30,209 nt of DNA from a virus. How positions within the stretch are numbered: position 1 is the stretch's first letter; every line of letters begins with the position of its first letter. Both the position numbers and the translations under genes were made by a program. The stretch spans positions 1 to 30,209 of IMG/VR virus record IMGVR_UViG_3300043427_001537. One strand, given 5' to 3'. A model generated the notes under the pieces. That model had not been told where the DNA came from, searched no databases, and saw nothing but the letters and a program-made list of their open reading frames with translations. Shown piece after piece: positions 8,199 to 16,400 of this stretch.

Positions 8199-9541
8199 TG
8201 GCAAATCAGTTTCCAGGTGATTTTTCTTTAAAGGAAGTATGGTTATATCCACACTTTTCCGAGAGGATTGATATTAAAAACCTAGTCGGAGAGATCACTT
8301 TATACGAGAGTGTTTTGTCTGCCAGTTTGCAGTGTACAATTTTTATTCAGGATATTGGAGAAAACTTGATTAACACTTTGCCAATCATGGGCGAAGAAAG
8401 GATTCAAATGATCATTCAAAGCAATAATATATGGTATGATTTGAATTATTATATTTACAAGATTGATGGTAGGACGATGAAGGAAAAGAATCAAACCTAC
8501 ATCATGACTTGTGTTTCGGTGGAAGGTTTGAGGAATGAAAACTTTAGAATCTGTGAAAGAGTAGATGGAAAGAAGTCTGAAGTTTTGATGAAAGAAATTT
8601 TAGAACAAAGCAATTTCACCACCAAAAAAATATTTACGCCTGATGCAACGGTGTATCCATTCCAGATGTACATACCAAACTGGAGACCATTTGATACTAT
8701 AATCTGGTTAGCAAGAAGATCCGTTCCCGAATACAAGAAAGACTCTATTGGATTCTTATTCTATGAAACCTTTGATGGATTCTCATATAGATCAATTGAT
8801 GTTTTGTTTGATCAACCAAGATATCCAAATGAAGAGATAAAATATATTTACTTCCAGGGAAATCAAAAATCAGCTGGAGTTGATGTTGATGAGAGATTCC
8901 GTGTTATGAACTATGCATCTCCAAAAGCATTTGATATGTATGATGACTTGAGAAGAGGGGCATTCGCCCATGAATGTATATACGTTGATATTAATAACAG
9001 ATCCTACAGAGTATTCAGAAGTAATGCTGATGACTTCTGGGATAAGAGTAGTCATCTTGATAAAGTAAAACCATATAAGACAAAAACATTTGATGGTGCT
9101 GTTGAATTATTAAAGAGAGGTAGTAGATTTATTTACAGACCATCTACAATAAGTACTTGGGGTGCTTGGAATGAAAACCAAAGTACAGAAGGAACTGATA
9201 ATATAGATGAAGTTAATAAGAATTTTGAGAAGGCATTCTATAGATATTATTTCTTAGAATATAACCAGATGGAAATTTCTGTTCCTGGAGATCTGGAGAA
9301 TAGATGTGGTAATGTAATATATCTTTCTATTCCATCTCCAAAGAAAAATAAAGATGGAAGTATCAAAGAAGATGAAAGAGTTAGTGGTAGATATCTTGTC
9401 AATTCTATCAAGCACACCATACTAAATAGATCAGAACTGAGGACAACTATAACTCTAACAAGAGATTCATTTGGCGGTAAACCAGTTCCAGATGAAAAAG
9501 AGACCAGAGTTGGTCAGATTATGTTAGAAGGTAAAAACTAA
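8198..9541 (+). CDS. gp27-like baseplate hub protein
   Basis: The ATG overlaps the preceding TAA by one base (TAATG), so translation is coupled. The 447-aa length is close to T4 gp27 (about 391 aa). Motifs I associate with this hub family in T4-like cyanophages are present: an N-terminal tube-like domain (VGEITLYESVLSASLQCTIF near residues 30-50), the central segment YIPNWRPFDTIIWLARRSVP near 163-183, and a C-terminal tube-like part with RYLVNSIKHTILNRSELRTT. gp27 trimers form the ring between tube and spike and carry gp5, which fits the gp5-like gene that follows after one small gene. No signal peptide or enzyme motif is seen. Confidence 0.78.
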   Translation: MANQFPGDFSLKEVWLYPHFSERIDIKNLVGEITLYESVLSASLQCTIFIQDIGENLINTLPIMGEERIQMIIQSNNIWYDLNYYIYKIDGRTMKEKNQTYIMTCVSVEGLRNENFRICERVDGKKSEVLMKEILEQSNFTTKKIFTPDATVYPFQMYIPNWRPFDTIIWLARRSVPEYKKDSIGFLFYETFDGFSYRSIDVLFDQPRYPNEEIKYIYFQGNQKSAGVDVDERFRVMNYASPKAFDMYDDLRRGAFAHECIYVDINNRSYRVFRSNADDFWDKSSHLDKVKPYKTKTFDGAVELLKRGSRFIYRPSTISTWGAWNENQSTEGTDNIDEVNKNFEKAFYRYYFLEYNQMEISVPGDLENRCGNVIYLSIPSPKKNKDGSIKEDERVSGRYLVNSIKHTILNRSELRTTITLTRDSFGGKPVPDEKETRVGQIMLEGKN

Positions 9542-9553
9542 CAGGAGCTACAT

Positions 9554-9766
9554 ATGTCAACAATAGACGATCATATTGAAAGAGACAAAAAAATATTAGA
9601 TGATCCTCTTACTTCTTCTCAGGCTAGAAGGCACATAGAAGGAGAACTAGAGTCTCTACAAAAATATAAAGAGTCACATCCAAACGATACTCACGATCCA
9701 ACTCCATTAGAATTATTTTGTGATCAAAATCCCAGCGAACCAGAATGCAGAATTTACGATAACTGA
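9554..9766 (+). CDS. small conserved protein between hub and spike genes
   Basis: This 70-aa acidic protein has a strong AGGAG ribosome site ten bases before its ATG. The N-terminal two thirds are charged and helical (DDHIERDKKILDDPL and RRHIEGELESLQKYKE). The C-terminus has two cysteines in LFCDQNPSEPECRIY. The stop lies two bases before the next gene. I recall similar small proteins in this position in cyanomyoviruses, but no function is known to me. Its tight placement between gp27-like and gp5-like genes suggests a part in hub or spike assembly; this is inference from position only. Confidence 0.65.
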   Translation: MSTIDDHIERDKKILDDPLTSSQARRHIEGELESLQKYKESHPNDTHDPTPLELFCDQNPSEPECRIYDN

Positions 9767-9768
9767 TT

Positions 9769-12180
9769 ATGGCATCCACTAACCCTACATTATCTACCAC
9801 TAGTTTTATTGGAAATGATGACTGGAGATGGTGGCTAGGTACTGTATTGAATGCAGATGATAAAGATGCAAAACTTGGCAGAGTTAAGGTAAACATTTTA
9901 GGTTATCATAGACCTAAAGAGAAACCAGAGGATCTGCCATGGGCACTTGTAATGGCACCAACAGATTCTGCTGGTGCAAACGGGGTTGGTAGTGCTCCCG
10001 CACAACTTAAACCAGGAAGTTTTGTTGTAGGATTTTTTCTAGATTACCCAGACTGTCAACAACCAGTAGTTATTGGAACTCTTCTCAGTAAGATTGAAGA
10101 CGTTGTTGATCCAACATCTCAGGACAGATGGGATTATCCTGGTTCATTTGAGAACACAGTACAGAGAACTAAATCTGATGTGAGTGATAGAGGTTCCAGT
10201 GTTGCCACACTTGCAGAACAAGCATCAATGTCTGCTGCTGCGGCTTCATCCCCACACTCTGATACAAACCCATCTGGTGTAGTAAAGTCTATTCCGATTG
10301 CTGATGGTAAGAATGCAGGGGACAAGACTTTTACATCAAACGTTTCCTATGCGATTAATCATCTGGTTGCAACTTTAAAGTATGCAGATACAATCAAACC
10401 AGACACTACCACACTATCAGTAGACATTGATTCGGAAGAACAGGCTATCCCAGTTCAAAGCACTCAGGGATTTCCTAGTGTTGGTATGTTGAATGTTGGT
10501 GGTGAGAAGATTGGTTATAATAATAAAAACTCAAAGACCTTTGTTCTCGCTAAGAGGGGACAAGATGGTTCAACACCGAAGAGACACACAAAAGGTACAA
10601 CAGTTTCACTGGTAAAGAAAGGAGAATATCAAGGTGGTGCTGGTGGTACTTCAGAAGAGGGAGATACTGCAGGATCCTTTATCCATAGTTTAGTTGATAT
10701 AAAAAGAACCATTGATAGTGCGTTAGAATTTATTGAAGATTCTCTATGGTGGGTAGTGAATCAGATCAAGTCATTCTTGATGGGTCAGATCACAAAAATT
10801 CTAAATGCAATTGGTATCGCAGCAATCTCTGCAATTCCCTTGTTTGGTAAACTACTCACCGATGTAATTCTATTCATCCTAAAAGAGATCGCATGTATCC
10901 TGGACCAAGCACTTATAGATGCTTTGATGTCTGGTATTGAAGATGCAATCATGGATCTCGTTAGTGGTGCTCTTGGTGCTGCTGGTTGCGTTGTTGATGC
11001 AGTTTTCGGAACCATCATTAATCTAGTATCTCTTGCTGATCAAATTATTTCATTGGTTAGTGACATCGTTTCATCATTCAGTTCAGTTGGAGATCTAAGT
11101 AACTTATCAAATCTTGCTCAATTAAATGTTGTAAGTATATTAGATTTCATTTTCGGTCTTCTCAACATTGGTTGCGATAGAGACACTAGAGATCCAACTG
11201 CAATCACATTCTCAATGTGTGATCTAGCAAACTTGGGAAGTTGTGGTGGCGCAGGAGGTTATGGAATTGATATCTCAGGAATACCTGGAAGGATAAATCC
11301 AGAATACTCCAAGATGATTGGAACCTTCTCCGAAACTGGCACGATGGTTATGATGGATGATACTCCATATAATAGTCGTCTAGTTATTGAACATGGTCCA
11401 AGTAAATCAGGTATTCATGTTTATGATAATGGTGATGTAAGAATTACCAACTCTGCTAAAAAGACAGAGGTTACTATTAAGGATGAAGAAATTATTATTC
11501 ACGGAAATTATAAGATGGTCGTGGATGGTGACTACCATTTGAAAGTTGGTAGAGATATGCACGTTGAAGTTCTTGGTTACTATAATATGGCAGTAAACCG
11601 AGAGAGTAAGATTACATATGCTGGTGAACATGAGACATACTACAAGAATGACTCCAGAATTGAAGCAAACAATGGACTCGCACTAGTTGCATCAAAACTA
11701 GGTGTCACTTGTTCTGGCCAGTATGAAATATTCTCACCAATTATTACTTCCTGGACTACAGAACAAAATCATTTCTGTTTAGGATCTCATAATGTTATCA
11801 CTCTTTTCCAAAATAATTTTATTGGTTTGAATAAACTTAAATTAGTTGGTGGTAACAACGTCTATGCTCGTGTTGGAACTAACTTTGAACAGGGATTAGG
11901 AATATCCAATGTTTTCCAGACTGGATTGGAAAACGAATGGTGGGGCGGTAAACACAATCAGATTGGTTTGGGTGTGTGGACAGAGAACAAACTTGCAATT
12001 GACCAAGAAAATACTACTGGTATCACAGCATTCACAAAACAGGGTGCGTACTTTGATTCTATTGCTGCAGCAGCATTTAAGAACACAACTGGTCTATTGT
12101 TGGATACTGCAGAAGGTGTTCTTGGAAACACTTCATTTGCTGTACTGAAACTCACTGCACCAATCATCTCCCTCAACTGA
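9769..12180 (+). CDS. gp5-like baseplate spike (OB-fold plus beta-helix, no lysozyme)
   Basis: This protein has 803 residues. An OB-fold domain covers about 18-108 (WRWWLGTVLNADDKDAKLGRVKVNI, then EDLPWALVMAP and PVVIGTLL), as in T4 gp5. A small beta module at about 210-285 has GFPSVGMLNVGGEKIGY followed by a KRGQDGS segment. An unusually hydrophobic helical segment of roughly 160 residues (about 304-464) sits where T4 gp5 carries its lysozyme domain. The C-terminal part (about 525-803) has the short repeating beta pattern of a trimeric beta-helix needle (GDVRITNSAKKTEVTIKDEE, MVVDGDYHLKVGRDMHVEV). Its role is the membrane-piercing tip below the gp27-like hub. No lysozyme motif is visible, and the wall-degrading domains are in the two upstream tape-measure-like proteins. 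The family call is strong; the function of the hydrophobic insert is unknown. Confidence 0.78.
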   Translation: MASTNPTLSTTSFIGNDDWRWWLGTVLNADDKDAKLGRVKVNILGYHRPKEKPEDLPWALVMAPTDSAGANGVGSAPAQLKPGSFVVGFFLDYPDCQQPVVIGTLLSKIEDVVDPTSQDRWDYPGSFENTVQRTKSDVSDRGSSVATLAEQASMSAAAASSPHSDTNPSGVVKSIPIADGKNAGDKTFTSNVSYAINHLVATLKYADTIKPDTTTLSVDIDSEEQAIPVQSTQGFPSVGMLNVGGEKIGYNNKNSKTFVLAKRGQDGSTPKRHTKGTTVSLVKKGEYQGGAGGTSEEGDTAGSFIHSLVDIKRTIDSALEFIEDSLWWVVNQIKSFLMGQITKILNAIGIAAISAIPLFGKLLTDVILFILKEIACILDQALIDALMSGIEDAIMDLVSGALGAAGCVVDAVFGTIINLVSLADQIISLVSDIVSSFSSVGDLSNLSNLAQLNVVSILDFIFGLLNIGCDRDTRDPTAITFSMCDLANLGSCGGAGGYGIDISGIPGRINPEYSKMIGTFSETGTMVMMDDTPYNSRLVIEHGPSKSGIHVYDNGDVRITNSAKKTEVTIKDEEIIIHGNYKMVVDGDYHLKVGRDMHVEVLGYYNMAVNRESKITYAGEHETYYKNDSRIEANNGLALVASKLGVTCSGQYEIFSPIITSWTTEQNHFCLGSHNVITLFQNNFIGLNKLKLVGGNNVYARVGTNFEQGLGISNVFQTGLENEWWGGKHNQIGLGVWTENKLAIDQENTTGITAFTKQGAYFDSIAAAAFKNTTGLLLDTAEGVLGNTSFAVLKLTAPIISLN

Positions 12181-12181
12181 C

Positions 12182-12210
12182 TTGACAGGCTCTGGATCCT
12201 GTGGTATGAT
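12182..12210 (+). promoter_or_regulatory. sigma70-type promoter
   Basis: TTGACA (12182-12187) and TATGAT (12205-12210) are separated by exactly 17 bases, a near-perfect host-type promoter. Transcription would start near 12217, 18 bases before the small gene at 12235. It begins right after the stop codon of the spike gene. Confidence 0.7.
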
Positions 12211-12234
12211 AGCCAGGTACTCAGGTTCCCTGTC

Positions 12235-12426
12235 ATGTCCATTAATCCTAAATCAAAGTTACAAAAGGTTGAAGTAAATATTTTGAGTAGAGTTGTAACG
12301 ATGTATAGTGATAATGGAGAAGTGTTGTCTGTAGAAAATAATACTTCAGATGAGTTCACCAGGATGTGTGAATTCCTTAATACGCATGAAGATCTGACTG
12401 AGGATATGATTGAGTATCTTTATTGA
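12235..12426 (+). CDS. small protein of unknown function
   Basis: This 63-aa protein (MSINPKSKLQKVEVNI and on) reads as two beta strands followed by an acidic helical C-terminus (TSDEFTRMCEFLNTHEDLTE). No ribosome site of normal strength is seen; AGG lies 10 bases upstream. I do not recognise a family. It sits directly behind a near-consensus sigma70 promoter in an otherwise late gene region, so it may be expressed early. The stop codon overlaps the -35 box of the next promoter. A minus-strand frame (11958-12359) overlaps it, but the promoter and direction favour the plus strand. Confidence 0.6.
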   Translation: MSINPKSKLQKVEVNILSRVVTMYSDNGEVLSVENNTSDEFTRMCEFLNTHEDLTEDMIEYLY

Positions 12427-12451
12427 CAAAGTACGGAACCTATAGTACAAT
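12423..12451 (+). promoter_or_regulatory. sigma70-type promoter
   Basis: TTGACA (12423-12428) and TACAAT (12446-12451) are 17 bases apart. The expected start, near 12458, is the first base of a perfect hairpin. No gene longer than three codons follows before a terminator, so this promoter seems to serve a small RNA and, by readthrough, the tRNA. Confidence 0.7.
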
Positions 12452-12457
12452 TTAAAA

Positions 12458-12549
12458 GAATTTTCCCAGGCGAAAATTCGGCCATGTTTACCTAAATCCC
12501 CGAAAAAAAATTCCAGGCCAAAATCGGTCTGTGGCCTTTTCGGGGTTTT
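12458..12549 (+). ncRNA. candidate 92-nt small RNA
   Basis: A sigma70 promoter predicts a start at 12458. The RNA would begin with a perfect 8-bp hairpin, GAATTTTC (12458-12465) and GAAAATTC (12472-12479) around CCAGGC. A single-stranded stretch (12480-12497) follows, then a second strong hairpin with a T run (12498-12549). The only start codon inside (12484) opens a three-codon frame. This structure is typical of a bacterial-type small RNA or an attenuated leader ahead of the tRNA. I know no named family that matches. Confidence 0.5.
12498..12549 (+). terminator. rho-independent terminator
   Basis: CCCCGAAAA (from 12498) pairs with TTTTCGGGG (12537-12545). Inside it, GGCCA pairs with TGGCC (GGCCA at about 12516-12520, TGGCC at about 12532-12536), and a bulge lies on the 5' side. 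TTTT follows at 12546-12549. It separates the promoter at 12423 from the tRNA and may act as an attenuator. Confidence 0.65.
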
Positions 12550-12565
12550 CTGGTAAAATTATTAA

Positions 12566-12649
12566 GCGAGTATGGTGGAATCGGTAGACACATCGGCCTT
12601 AAAAGCCGCTGAAGGCAACTTCGTGCCAGTTCAACTCTGGCTGCTCGCA
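12566..12649 (+). tRNA. tRNA-Leu (anticodon TAA)
   Basis: This is an 84-base class II tRNA. The acceptor GCGAGTA pairs with TGCTCGC (one G-T pair), with discriminator A at 12649. The D stem is GTG/CAC. The anticodon loop CTTAAAA holds TAA at 12600-12602. The variable arm is GAAG-GCAA-CTTC. The T stem is GCCAG/CTGGC with loop TTCAACT. The outermost pair of the anticodon stem (12593 T with 12609 C) is a mismatch. CCA is not encoded. It reads UUA/UUG leucine codons, which are frequent in this AT-rich genome. Expression may come from readthrough of the sigma70 promoter upstream. Confidence 0.93.
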
Positions 12650-12657
12650 TTTTTGGT

Positions 12658-12665
12658 TATAAATA
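12658..12665 (+). promoter_or_regulatory. T4-type late promoter
   Basis: A perfect TATAAATA lies 22 bases before the ATG of the HNH gene and just after the tRNA and its T run. The HNH gene would be transcribed late and separately from the tRNA. Confidence 0.6.
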
Positions 12666-12686
12666 TCATTAGATATTTGAACCCAA

Positions 12687-13025
12687 ATGCCATATAAAGA
12701 TAAATTAAAACAAAAGGAATATCAAAAAAAGTGGCACTCTAACCACAAAATTTCTAAATCAAACCAAACTTCTCATAACAAGAGAAAATCTATGGTTGAA
12801 GAAGCAAAAGATAAACCTTGTTCTATTTGTAAAGTCAAATATCCTCCATGTGCTATGGATTTACATCACATTGATCCATCAACGAAAAATATGGGTGGTA
12901 TTAGTGGTATGATGAGAATGGGTTCTTATAAAAAACTTCAAGAAGAAATTGATAAATGTGTTCCTCTGTGTGCGATCTGTCATAGATTACTTCATAATAA
13001 TTTAGCAGAACTTATTCTGGAGTAA
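12687..13025 (+). CDS. HNH endonuclease
   Basis: This 112-aa protein has a basic N-terminus (MPYKDKLKQKEYQKKWHSNH) suited to DNA binding. A compact HNH/zinc module follows: Cys45-x2-Cys48, the HNH strand DLHHIDP with His60-His61, and CVPLCAICHRLLHNN with Cys95-x2-Cys98, His99 and His103. Asn68 is a candidate for the middle HNH residue. Both cysteine pairs and the histidines are intact, so the enzyme is probably active. No intron or intein is seen nearby. Free-standing HNH genes of this size are common mobile genes in T4-like phages, often beside tRNA genes. The start has no good ribosome site. Confidence 0.85.
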   Translation: MPYKDKLKQKEYQKKWHSNHKISKSNQTSHNKRKSMVEEAKDKPCSICKVKYPPCAMDLHHIDPSTKNMGGISGMMRMGSYKKLQEEIDKCVPLCAICHRLLHNNLAELILE

Positions 13026-13037
13026 TTTTTTTATTGT

Positions 13038-13045
13038 ATTAAATA
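13038..13045 (+). promoter_or_regulatory. weak late-type promoter
   Basis: ATTAAATA lies 25 bases before the ATG at 13070 and keeps the core TAAATA of the late element. A strong ribosome site (GGAGAGG, near 13053-13059) follows. It is weaker than the TATAAATA sites in this window. Confidence 0.35.
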
Positions 13046-13069
13046 GTACATCTGGAGAGGGTTTTTTCC

Positions 13070-13339
13070 ATGAAGTACAGAATCACACAAGCTTATTGTT
13101 GGTACAATCAAGGAACCCAGATAGTGAAGATGTACTTCATCAATGAAATTCCGTTTACTTTTGATGAAGTTGATCCAGAAGAAATGTACGATATTGCTTA
13201 TATAGAAGCGGCAGACAAGCAACGTACATTTGAACCCGATGATTTGTATAAAACTTCCTTCTATTTGATAGACGAACAGGCCCATCCGATGCTATTTGAG
13301 ATGGATTTGGAGAACCCAGAAGACCTCCCGCAAGACTAG
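13070..13339 (+). CDS. acidic protein of unknown function
   Basis: This 89-aa protein starts MKYRITQAYCWYNQGTQIVK and becomes strongly acidic (FDEVDPEEMYDIAYIEAAD, ending NPEDLPQD). It has alternating beta-like stretches and no signal peptide, membrane segment or known motif. A GGAGAGG ribosome site precedes the start with a spacer of about 10 bases. It lies between the HNH gene and the large structural gene, behind a weak late promoter. I do not recognise a family; acidic proteins of this size are common among phage accessory genes. Confidence 0.65.
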   Translation: MKYRITQAYCWYNQGTQIVKMYFINEIPFTFDEVDPEEMYDIAYIEAADKQRTFEPDDLYKTSFYLIDEQAHPMLFEMDLENPEDLPQD

Positions 13340-13402
13340 TCAAAAACAGCGGAATTTTTACATCAAAAATAGTAAAATTCTAAGTCAAAAAATTTAGACG
13401 CC

Positions 13403-13410
13403 TATAAATA
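13403..13410 (+). promoter_or_regulatory. T4-type late promoter
   Basis: TATAAATA in the context CCTATAAATAATC lies 39 bases before the ATG of the 1527-aa structural gene. CGGAG (about 13435-13439) is the ribosome site. This is the best late promoter of the window and fits a highly expressed virion protein. Confidence 0.7.
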
Positions 13411-13448
13411 ATCTCAGATGTATTCTATTTTTCATCGGAGACAAATTT

Positions 13449-16400
13449 ATGGCTCTAACTAGAGTTACATCTGGCGGTATCGCTCCTGGTGTGGAGATTA
13501 AGTTTGATCAAAACAACTCCCCAACCGCTCCAGCGATTAGCTTTGATACCGACACAGATACAGGTATTTACAGTCCTGCAGCAAATACAATTGCAATCTC
13601 AACAGGCGGTGTTGAGAGATTTAGAATTAATGCAGACGGTAAGATTATTCTTGGAACCGAAGAGGAACCAACTTTCCTTCCCGTCACAGACAGCTCAAGC
13701 ACAATTTCACTAACTGGTAAAACTCTATACGTTAACGGTAACGACAGCAAATCTGACGATGCCCTTGACAACAATGGAGAAAACCTTGCAAGACCTTTCA
13801 AGACGATTGAACGTGCTCTAATTGAGTCCGCAAGAAGATCTTATGTTCAAGGTGTTGGACAATCTGCTGGTGAAGCAGGTGCTGACCAATTTGAATATTT
13901 CACCATTATCGTTTATCCTGGTCAATATACAGTTGATAACCGTCCTGGTGTATTCCAAGGTGCAAGTCCAGAGTGGAGTGGTGATTACAGCACTCTAATT
14001 ACTCAAAACTCACTATCACCAAACGACTACTACAAGTTCAACGCAGCGAATGGTGGTCTAATTGTTCCTAGAGGTACTTCCATCGTTGGTATGGACCTCA
14101 GAAAGACAATTATCCGTCCTAAGTACTGCCCAGATCCAGAAGGTACTGGTTCTGAAGCTGCAATCTTCCGCCTCACTGGTGGTTGCTATATTTGGCAACT
14201 TACAATTAAGGATTCGGAAGGTCAACCATATGCAACACAATCAAGTGTTCATCCAAACTCAAGTTTCTCTCACCACAGACTAGTTGCATTTAAGTTTGCT
14301 ACTGCAGCAGACCTAAATTCATACTACAGAAAGGTTGATCAACTTGACGGTAACATCCCTGCTACTGGCAACTCTATCTTTGAACTCTATAAGAGAGTTG
14401 AAGAGAACAGAATCGTTGGTAACTACAATGATGCAAACACTGTTGATACTGTAGCATCTGCTTCTCCATACGTATTCAACTGCTCACTCAGATCTGTCTG
14501 GGGTATGAGTGGTATGCACGCTAATGGTGCTGATGCAACTGGTTTCGCATCCATGGTTGTTGCACAGTTCACTGGTATTTCTCTACAGAAAGATGCCAGA
14601 GCGTTTATTAATAACAATCCAAGAACTGTATTTGACAACTATAAGGATAATTGGAGAAACTATCACATTAAGGCATCCAATTCTGCGTTCATTCAGATCG
14701 TTTCTGTTTTCGCGGTTGGTTACGCTGATCACTTCTATTGTGATAGTGGTGGTGACATGTCTATCACCAACTCTAACTCCAACTTTGGTAACACTGCTCT
14801 GAAGACTAGAGGTTTCCAATCTGTCGCATATCCTCAGAATTCAAACGGAAGAATCACTGGTATTATTCCACCTAGAGGTATTGATCCAGATCTACGTACT
14901 TCAACGATTCAGATTGACTTCCCTAATGTAGAAAGAACTCTATTTGCAGAAGCAAATAGTGAGCCAGCTTCGTATGCAAGTGCAGGTACTCTGTCAACGA
15001 ATCTTCAAAGTGATTTCAAGATTCTTTATATCGGTGGACTCATCAACGAAGACGAGATTCCAGAACTCAGACTTGCGGAGAATGGAACATTCAATAGATA
15101 TCTTGCATTTGGTACTACAAATTCATATCTGCTAACCAAGAGACCAAACGAGACTCTTCTCTTTAATCTTTCTGGTACAACTTACACCGATACCGTCAGA
15201 ACTTCGGCATCAACTGCTGACCCAAGTTATGATGACTCCAATAACGGAGAAAGACTCGGTTATGGTTTTGACATCATGGGAACCGTCCAGTCTGGTCCAA
15301 ATGCTGGTAAAAAGTTTGGTTATCTATATCTCAAGTTGAATACTGCTCCAACAGCTGGTAGTTCTACCGTTGTTGCAGCGTCTGCACTTGCAACTAACGG
15401 AACATTCACCGCAGCAACAAACAACTTTGCTAATGGTGATGAAGTTCTAATCAGTACAACTGCAACATATCCAACTCCACAGGATAACCTAGGTCAACTT
15501 CAACCAAATTTACCATATTATATTGTTGGTAAATCTGGAAATAACTTCAAACTCGCTAGAACCATCAGTGGTCCTGCATTGACATTTGCTTCCAGCACAT
15601 CGGATGCTTATACATTCACAAGAAGAGCAACTCCAAATACCTCATCTGGTATTCTCGGTGTTCTTCATACTAGAATTGAAGTTGCAAGTAAACTAACCTA
15701 TCAGTACTACTTCACTGCTGGTACTACTAATATTGGCGTAGAGAGAGTTGCTGATACCAGAACCTCTATCTCAAACTCCGAACTACTTTGGAGAATTGAG
15801 TATACTCTACCACAAGGTCTAAACTGTAAACCACCAGAAAGAAGATTTGTTCTTCAACCACAATCTGGCGGAAATACAAGTGACGTATTCTATATTCTAA
15901 GTATTGATACTGAACAGGACTACATCTTCGGTGAACAGGATGGTATTTACTACCTAACTTGCTTGCTCGGTACTGTTAAGAATACAACTGAAACATCTAC
16001 AACTCCAGGTGTAATTTACCTCTATGAAGGTGTAAGCACTCTTGTTGATGGTGTTACTCAGAATATTAACTACCTATATCCAGTTATTGACGAAGACGAA
16101 CCAGATTGGAACCCAAGTGCTTCTGTATCCAAGGTTCAAATTCTAGATATTCAGTCCAATAATAATACATATAAGAAGAATCTTAACATCTCAGTTCCAA
16201 CTGGTACAGATCTTCAGTTCACTTCTCTCACAAGAGAGACAATTAATAAAGTTATTACTCAGTTCGGTATCCAATACAATGGAACAACAACTGCAGTAAA
16301 TACTGCTACACCATATCAGTCCGATACAACTGCAAATACTCACGGTAAGGATATTAGATCTTCTTCAAGAAGAATTGATGTTAATGATGTTAACGTCAAA

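Noticed and set aside
12484-12495. Mini reading frame inside the candidate small RNA
   Set aside because: Only three codons and no ribosome site; it does not resemble a regulatory leader peptide.
13352-13380. Imperfect inverted repeat (GAATTTTTAC / GTAAAATTC) before the large structural gene
   Set aside because: AT-only pairing with a bulge and no T run after it; too weak to call a terminator.
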